Assembly: GCA_947685225.1 (NCBI GenBank)
Contig: CANTUV010000024.1
Coordinates: forward strand, 25,562,001-25,626,000
DNA: 64,000 nt
Direction: 5' to 3'
Source of the DNA: Garcia nutans
Lineage: Eukaryota > Streptophyta > Magnoliopsida > Malpighiales > Euphorbiaceae
In this document: piece after piece, positions 59,209 through 64,000 of the stretch
Position numbering within the stretch: the stretch's first letter is position 1
How the letters are laid out: each line of letters begins with the position of its first letter
Made by a program: the position numbers and the translations under genes
Notes under the pieces: model-generated
The model's input: the letters and a program-made list of their open reading frames with translations, nothing else
Database searches by the model: none
What the model was told of the DNA's origin: nothing

Positions 59209-60367
59209 AGTATGACACCATAAGACTATTTTTGGAGAATAAGGAATACCTGTTGGGGGCAACAAGGGAAGAGAGAAGAGCCATAAGGCGATGGTCCATA
59301 CAATACATCACCTTTCTTAGAGAGTTGTATCGAAGATGGCCTAATGGGGTGCACTTGAGATGCTTGAGAAAGCCTGAAGCTGAGCGTATCATGTCAAAAA
59401 TACATGCAGGAAGTTGTGGTCCACACATGAGTGGTTTAGCCCTAGTTAAGAGATAATTCGACAAGGTTACTGCTAGTTAACCATGAAGAGAGATTGTATT
59501 GAGTTTGTGAAGAAATGTTAGCATTGTCAGATGCATGGTAATTTGAATCACATGCCTCCTGAAGAATTCCATTCTATGTCTTCACCTTGGCCCTTTGCAA
59601 CTTGGGGAATTGACATTATAGGAGAGATACATCTGACAGCTTCAAACGGTCACCGCTTTATTGTGGTAGAAGTAGATTATTTTTCAAATTGGATTGAAGC
59701 TAAATCTTTCAACAAGATGGGGGCAAGGTAAATGGCTAGATTTATTGAAAAGAATCTCATCTGCAGATATAGGGTCTCACACAATGTGATATAGGACAAT
59801 GGGGTACAATTTCAAAGAGCAGTTAAGGACTTATTCTCGAAATACCAAATTCATCATCATTGATCCTTCCCTTATAGACCAAAGGCTAATGGTTCAGTAG
59901 CAGTGACAAATAAGACAATTAAGCAGATCCTGTCCAAGATGACCAAGACATACAGGGATTGGTCGAAAATGCTTCCTTCTGCTTTTTGGGGATACAAAAC
60001 AAGTGTACAAACACCTACTGGAATGACAGCATTTTCCTTAGTTTATGGGATAGAAGTGGTGTTACCAATTGAAATAGAGATCAAGTCATTAAAAATGGTC
60101 CTAGAAGCCGAACTACCTGAGACAAAGTGGGTAGTAATCAGATACACATAGTTAGCCTTATTAGAAGAGAGGAGGAGGTTGAAAGCACTGTATCATCATC
60201 AGTTGTATCAAAGGAAGACTTGAGCCTACAATAGAAGGGTTAAGGTCAGAAAGTTCATAATCAGTGACTTAGTGTTGAAGTAATGTAAGCCTAATGTCTT
60301 TGTTCCAAGAGGAAAATTTAAACCTAGTTGGGAAAGACCATATATTGTGAAACAAGTCATGAACAAG
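59209..60367 (+). pseudogene. A4 integrase
   Basis: Pieces in order: LLGATREERRAIRRWSIQY, zinc region IHAGSCGPHMSGLALVKR, frameshift, CIEFVKKC-stop-HCQMHGN (Cys pair), then core WPFATWGIDIIGEIH (first Asp), stop, DNGVQFQRAVKDLFSKY (second Asp) and PKANGSVAVTNKTIKQILSK, where the expected catalytic Glu (as VEA in relatives) is Ala. AFWGYKTSVQTPTGMTAFSL and ALLEERRRLKALYHH follow. The gene is cut after VKQVMNKG at about 60368 where block F begins. Several stops and the lost Glu make it dead. Confidence 0.88.
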
Positions 60368-60663
60368 GGTGCTGTGTTTTATTAGTTTTTGTTATAGATT
60401 TGTGTCTTGTTTATTATAATAATTATTGTTTTATTTAGGTATTTTGTTAGTTTTAATATGTTTATTTAGTGTTTTCGTTAATTTTAGTAGTTTTAGTTTA
60501 TTTCAGTGTTTATGTCGTTTTTGTCCTAGTTTTTAGTGTGTGTTTATGTTTTGTTAGTTAATGTTCATTTAATTCTTGTTTAAAGTTTGTTTCAAGTCTT
60601 GTTTTAGGTTAAAAAGCCAAGGAACCAAAAAGAAGAAAAATGGACAGTAGCTGACACATTCAG

Positions 60664-61085
60664 AGGACACGGCCAAGTCACTGGCCATGTCCCATATCAA
60701 GCTAAAAGGAAGCCACAAGACACAGAGATGGACACACTCAAGGGACACGGCCAAGTCACTGGCCGTGTCCCTCCAAAGATGCTCAAACACGGCCCAGTTG
60801 CTCCAACTTGGCCGTGTCTCACTTAAATCCAAAGTATAGAAGAAGCAACTCTCACAGTAGAAGACACAGGCAAGGGACACGGCCAAGTCACTGGCCGTGT
60901 CCCTCCAAAAAGGTCCAACACGGCCGTGTCTTCTTCAAGACTTGGCCGTGTCACTCAACCAAAGAAGAAAATATCAAAAGCAAGCAGTAGCGAACACAAG
61001 CAAGGGACACGGCCAAGTCACTGGCCGTGTCCCTCCAATGCACTCCAACACGGCCAAGTCTCATCCAACTTGGCCGTGTCTCTCA
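60664..61085. repeat. four 30-nt hairpins with GGCCA arms
   Basis: GGGACACGGCCA and TGGCCGTGTCCC form 12-nt arms around AGTCAC at 60742-60771, 60874-60903 and 61004-61033 (perfect) and about 60664-60693 (imperfect). Between them are looser pairs of CACGGCC and TTGGCCGTGTC words. The copies are spaced about 130 bp apart. Confidence 0.85.
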
Positions 61086-61125
61086 TGGACCAAAGGCAAC
61101 GCGGATTTTTAAAAGCGGGGATTCG

Positions 61126-61133
61126 TATAAATA
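61126..61133 (+). promoter_or_regulatory. TATA box of block F
   Basis: TATAAATA about 40 bp after the last hairpin repeat, the same order (palindromic repeats then TATA box) as in the Tat-like LTRs. Confidence 0.5.
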
Positions 61134-62170
61134 TGGATTTAGGGTTTTCTTAAGAGGTGTGGAGATTTTGAGAGCAGATTGAGCCGTCAAAGAGATTTAG
61201 GTTTTGATAACTTTGTTTTCTTTGATTTTGATTATACTTTGATTAAACTAGCCTAGATTAGATTGTTCTAGCCATTGATACATCCTTCTTGAAAGATTTG
61301 AACAAGATATTCTTCAGAAGCTTCATGGAGTTTGTAATTTGGTTTTGTTCTTGAACTTTATCTCTTTAATTTCATTGGAATTGTATTTATGGATATTATC
61401 ATGTCTGAATTGATTTCTTTGAATATTAATGAGATGAGTATGTTTGATAGCAATATGAACTAATTTGATCTAGTCTAGGGTTTGTATGGATTTGCTATGA
61501 TTGTATGATGTTTATTACTCTTAACTCAATTATTTCTTCAAGCCTTTATTGAATGAAATATTGTTAATATATAATTGATTGGCCACCAATTATGTGTTTT
61601 AGGTATTAGATGATGGATTGAGAGATGAAGTCTAATGCTGGAACAATTCAATTAAGGACTTAGGTGAATTAGAGATATAACCTAGGAAAAGATTATTTCA
61701 ATTGGAACAAGATTATTTAGAGAGGTTTGAATGCGAGAGCTTATTTCCTTTATTCAATTAATTAAGTTGCTTGAGATTTAATCTTTGAAATTTAATTGGT
61801 TAAGAGGAATAATCGTTCATACATATAAGTAGCAGAGAAGTGCAAACCCTAGACCTTTCTATTAAGTGAATCAAAATATCAGTTTAGTTTACTTTTATTT
61901 GTTTTAAACTTCAATCAATCTTCTTCATTAGTTAGCGATTTAAATTTATTCATTACTTGTTATTTATAATCTGATAATCAATTAGCCACTTTAGCTTCCT
62001 TGTGAGACGACCTTGGGGCGATCACCTTTGCTACAGCTACCTCGTATACTTGCGAGTGACGCTTTATGGTAGAGTTAATTCGAGCGTAACATGCAGTCAA
62101 AATATCAGACATAGACGGGTTGAATTTAAATATCAGAAAATTATCAATTAGAAAATTCAAAAGGGCTGGT

Positions 62171-62446
62171 TGGCGACAGGAGTGATCTTGTGTATGCTGG
62201 CTTTATTTTTAGTTATTCCCCAATTTAATAAAATAGAGTTAATATTAAAATTGTTCTATGTGCACTGTTTCAAGTATTTAACCAAATATGGTAAGATAAA
62301 TAACATAATAGCAAAAGGTGATGACAAATTATAAAAGGAAAAGAAACATCTTTTATTATGTTCATTATCTTTTATCCTAACATTGTTCTTTCTAAAGAAT
62401 TAACAAAATGTAAAATCTATGGCAGACTATAAGTTTGACATGTAGG
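62171..62446. other. unassigned AT-rich stretch
   Basis: I see no coding sequence, LTR end or repeat here. Confidence 0.4.
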
Positions 62447-62830
62447 CCAACTTTGCTTCAATCAATCCAAGAAGGCTTCAGTCAGAAGAGGCATGTCCAA
62501 GTCGGGAGTAAACTCAGAACCTTGAGGATCGACTCCATACTGACGATCAAGCCAATGAGGATCATAGCAAGTACCTTGATGAAGAGCAGCAAGAGAAATA
62601 TACATCAAATACGTCCAAATGGTGATACGAGAAATCTTCCACCAAGGTACTAAACAACGGATATTGACTGCAGCACGTGTACAGATTCAATCAATCCAGT
62701 GAGCATATGAAGAAGTAGGATGGGATAGTTTCCTAGTAGAGTGATGTAGCGGCAGATATCTGGTGAAATCCATGGATGGAATGTCAAGCAAGCAGAGGCG
62801 CTCTTGAAGCCAAATCTTTAAACCCAATAA
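62447..62830 (-). pseudogene. DUF7745/plant-mobile-domain-like ORF, C-terminal part
   Basis: On the minus strand the reading from about 62830 gives GLKIWLQERLCLLDIPSMD, a stop after SSYAHWID (about 62689), then VNIRCLVPWWKISRITIWTY, ISLAALHQGTCYDPHWLDRQ and YGVDPQGSEF. The order (leucine-rich ...WL.ERL.LL, then PWW, then RQYG) recalls the C-terminal half of plant DUF7745-type proteins, which are often found in Tat-related elements. It should follow the piece at 63135-63730, but a tandem repeat lies between. Identification is from memory of the family pattern. Confidence 0.5.
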
Positions 62831-62875
62831 AACAAAAATAAAATAAATAAAATAAAAAATGATGATGCCTATTAA

Positions 62876-63140
62876 GTTGAAAACCCGCAAGGGCGACCTA
62901 AGCAAAATTTAGGGCGGTTCACTAGTTCCGAAAACCAGCAAGGGGGGTCTAGGCAAAAATTAGAAACAATAATAAAATAATAAGAAAAAGGGTTTTCTAA
63001 GTTGAAAACCGGCAAGGGTGACTTACGTAAAAGTTAGGATAGCTCGCTAGTTTTGAAAACTCGCAAGGGCGGACTAGGCAAAAATTAGAGTGATAAATAT
63101 AAAAAGAAAAAGGCCTAAATTGAAAACTTGAAAGAGCATT
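62876..63140. repeat. about 50-bp repeat in two 124-bp superunits
   Basis: GAAAAC..GCAAGGG.G words followed by CTAGGCAAAAATTAG occur at about 62879, 62930, 63004, 63055 and 63122. The first and third, and the second and fourth, are 124-125 bp apart. It separates the two halves of the DUF7745-like reading. Confidence 0.7.
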
Positions 63141-63730
63141 TTAGTTAATTACATGTAGCAGTAAGGGAATTTTGACCAATCTCCTCAAAGATTCTAATTT
63201 GAATTGATCCAATCCCATTAAGGTCTCGCCCAAGATCACAGGTATCGACGATAAGCCTCCTTCCATTTAGTCCATGATATCCAATATTCGTGGATCGATG
63301 TCCCCATCGGGAGAAACAAGCAAGAATTGTCCAAGCAAGCATAGACAAAGCATGCATCCCCATGCCTTGGTAGGAGCCAAATGAGAAATGCAAAAGTCAA
63401 TCAAGGGACCAAGTAGAATTTTCTCACCTCTAGTCAATTGCAAGACTTTGGGCTTTGAAATATGGAACAACATTTGCATCTTTTGTTGAGTTTTTGAAAT
63501 CAATATGGGTAAGGCCATTGGTTGATTGCTTGGATATCCAAGGATGGCCTCAAATTCTTCAATCATGGGACATATCTCAAAGTCATTTACCTTGAATGTC
63601 CTAGAATTCACATCCCAAAAGGAAACCATGGAATGAAGAAAAGAATAGTCTAATTTAACATTTTGAAAGCACTTTAAAGTATTAATTTGAGACCAAGATA
63701 TTTGCTCCCAATGAATAGCTTTCGTATTTT
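63135..63730 (-). pseudogene. DUF7745/plant-mobile-domain-like ORF, N-terminal part
   Basis: The minus-strand frame is open from about 63720 (HWEQISWSQINTLKCFQNV), passes an ATG at 63629 (MVSFWDVNSRTFKVNDFEIC) and PMIEEFEAILGYPSNQP, and runs to a stop at 63267 after DPRILDIMD. The same frame continues MEGGLSSIPVILGETLMGLD to a stop near 63142. The FWD...R.F..ND.E..P..EEFE..LG pattern is the hallmark of this plant family. Function is unknown; such ORFs commonly accompany Tat/Ogre-type elements. It is not the product of the A elements above, being on the other strand and beyond F. Confidence 0.55.
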
Positions 63731-64000
63731 AAATAAACCTTTAATTTTTTTCAAATTAAGTTCTATCATTGTTGAAATTAAGGAAAAATTTTAAAGTTGT
63801 TGAAAGGGATCTTTGAATACTGAAACAAAATTTTATGGAAAATTTCTTGGTTTTCGTTGGGAATTATAACATTGAAAGTTGCTTTATATAAGGGATTATT
63901 TTGTTCACCGAGTTTGACAAGGAAAGAGCAATAATTAGGGTCGAGAAGTGCAAGGAAAGAAAATTTCGAAAGATTTTGAGTTACTGCATCACATTTGGAT
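63731..64000. other. unassigned end of window
   Basis: AT-rich; may contain the upstream part of the DUF7745-like gene on the minus strand, but I cannot support a reading frame through it. Confidence 0.35.

Larger units (their letters stand above)
40571..60372 (+). mobile_element. A4: Tat-lineage element with gag and pol, broken and doubly invaded
   Basis: A4 consists of the 3' quarter of a 5' LTR (40571-41146), a leader lacking the PBS, gag (42087-42810 and 52079-52959), then protease, RT, RNase H, archaeal-type RNase H and integrase (55970-60367). B is inserted in gag (TSD CTATG) and solo LTR C3 between gag and protease (TSD AAGAC). Integrase is cut near 60370 by block F; no 3' LTR is present. 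Two RNase H domains mark the Tat lineage. It is the only pol-bearing member of the TGTAGACC family here. Confidence 0.85.
60373..62170 (+). mobile_element. F: LTR-like block of another element, unassigned
   Basis: A new sequence starts at TGTGTTTTATTAG where A4 integrase breaks off. It has a hairpin-repeat region (60664-61085), a TATA box (61126), T-rich transcribed-looking sequence, and a stretch at 62000-62060 (TGTGAGACGACC, GATCACC) that resembles U5 regions of other plant LTR elements. GGTTGGCGACAGGAG near 62169 could be a decayed PBS. No second LTR or TSD is in view, so the right end and family are uncertain. Confidence 0.45.

Noticed and set aside
60569..60886. Repetitive ORFs over the GGCCA hairpins
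   Set aside because: They are products of the palindromic repeats; both strands give similar readings, as expected for inverted repeats.
1..64000. Single-copy host genes, bacterial-type operons, defence or biosynthetic clusters
   Set aside because: Every sustained coding signal belongs to gag, pol or a mobile-element-associated ORF; nothing else could be supported.

Overview
This window is nuclear DNA from a flowering plant, probably a eudicot. It is AT-rich and consists almost entirely of nested, decayed Ty3/gypsy LTR retrotransposons, with no convincing single-copy host gene. The plant assignment rests on Tat-lineage pol (RT, RNase H, a second RNase H, integrase), a tRNA-Arg-type primer-binding site, Tekay/Del-like elements primed by initiator tRNA-Met, degenerate AAACCCTA motifs in LTRs and a plant-mobile-domain-like ORF. 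The species cannot be named. In these notes A1-A4 and B are Tat-like elements sharing one LTR 3' half (LTR TGTAGACC...CTCACA, PBS TGGCGACTCCACTGGGGA, PPT next to the 3' LTR). C1-C3 and D are Tekay/Del-like copies. E is a solo Tat-like LTR and F an unassigned LTR-like block.

Layout. 1-1855: D-family LTR fragment, minus strand. 1856-29297: A2, a minus-strand gag-only Tat-like element. It is split by A1 (4903-22536, plus strand, gag only, both LTRs), which is itself split by C1 (9344-17127, minus strand, TSD CTTTG). The 5' LTR of A2 is split by solo LTR D (25928-29193). 29298-29690: unassigned LTR-like patch. 29690-37278: A3, minus-strand gag-only element, split by solo LTR E (32774-34801, TSD ATTGT) and cut off at its 5' LTR. 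37279-40570: C2, remnant of a C element (gag start, PBS, LTR). 40571-60372: A4, plus strand, the only copy with pol. It is split by complete gag-only element B (42811-52073, TSD CTATG) and by solo LTR C3 (52986-55964, TSD AAGAC). 60373-62170: LTR-like block F with repeated 30-nt hairpins. 62447-63730: broken minus-strand DUF7745/plant-mobile-domain-like ORF interrupted by a tandem repeat.

How the parts relate. A1, A2, A3 and B carry LTRs, PBS and a gag-related ORF but no pol, and have a long purine-rich, tandem-repeat 3' region: the structure called TR-GAG in other plants. A4 has a gag closely like that of A1 plus Tat pol, so its ancestor is a plausible source of enzymes. B and A3 carry a smaller gag lacking the capsid-like core. 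All coding regions carry stops or frameshifts, so nothing here is expected to be active now.

The most unusual locus is inside C1: a full-length initiator tRNA-Met copy with its CCA end lies 7 bp from the 5' LTR, and its 5' end is fused to an inverted piece of leader plus gag. This looks like a fossil of failed reverse transcription in which the whole primer tRNA was copied before a strand switch. All boundaries and counts were read by eye.
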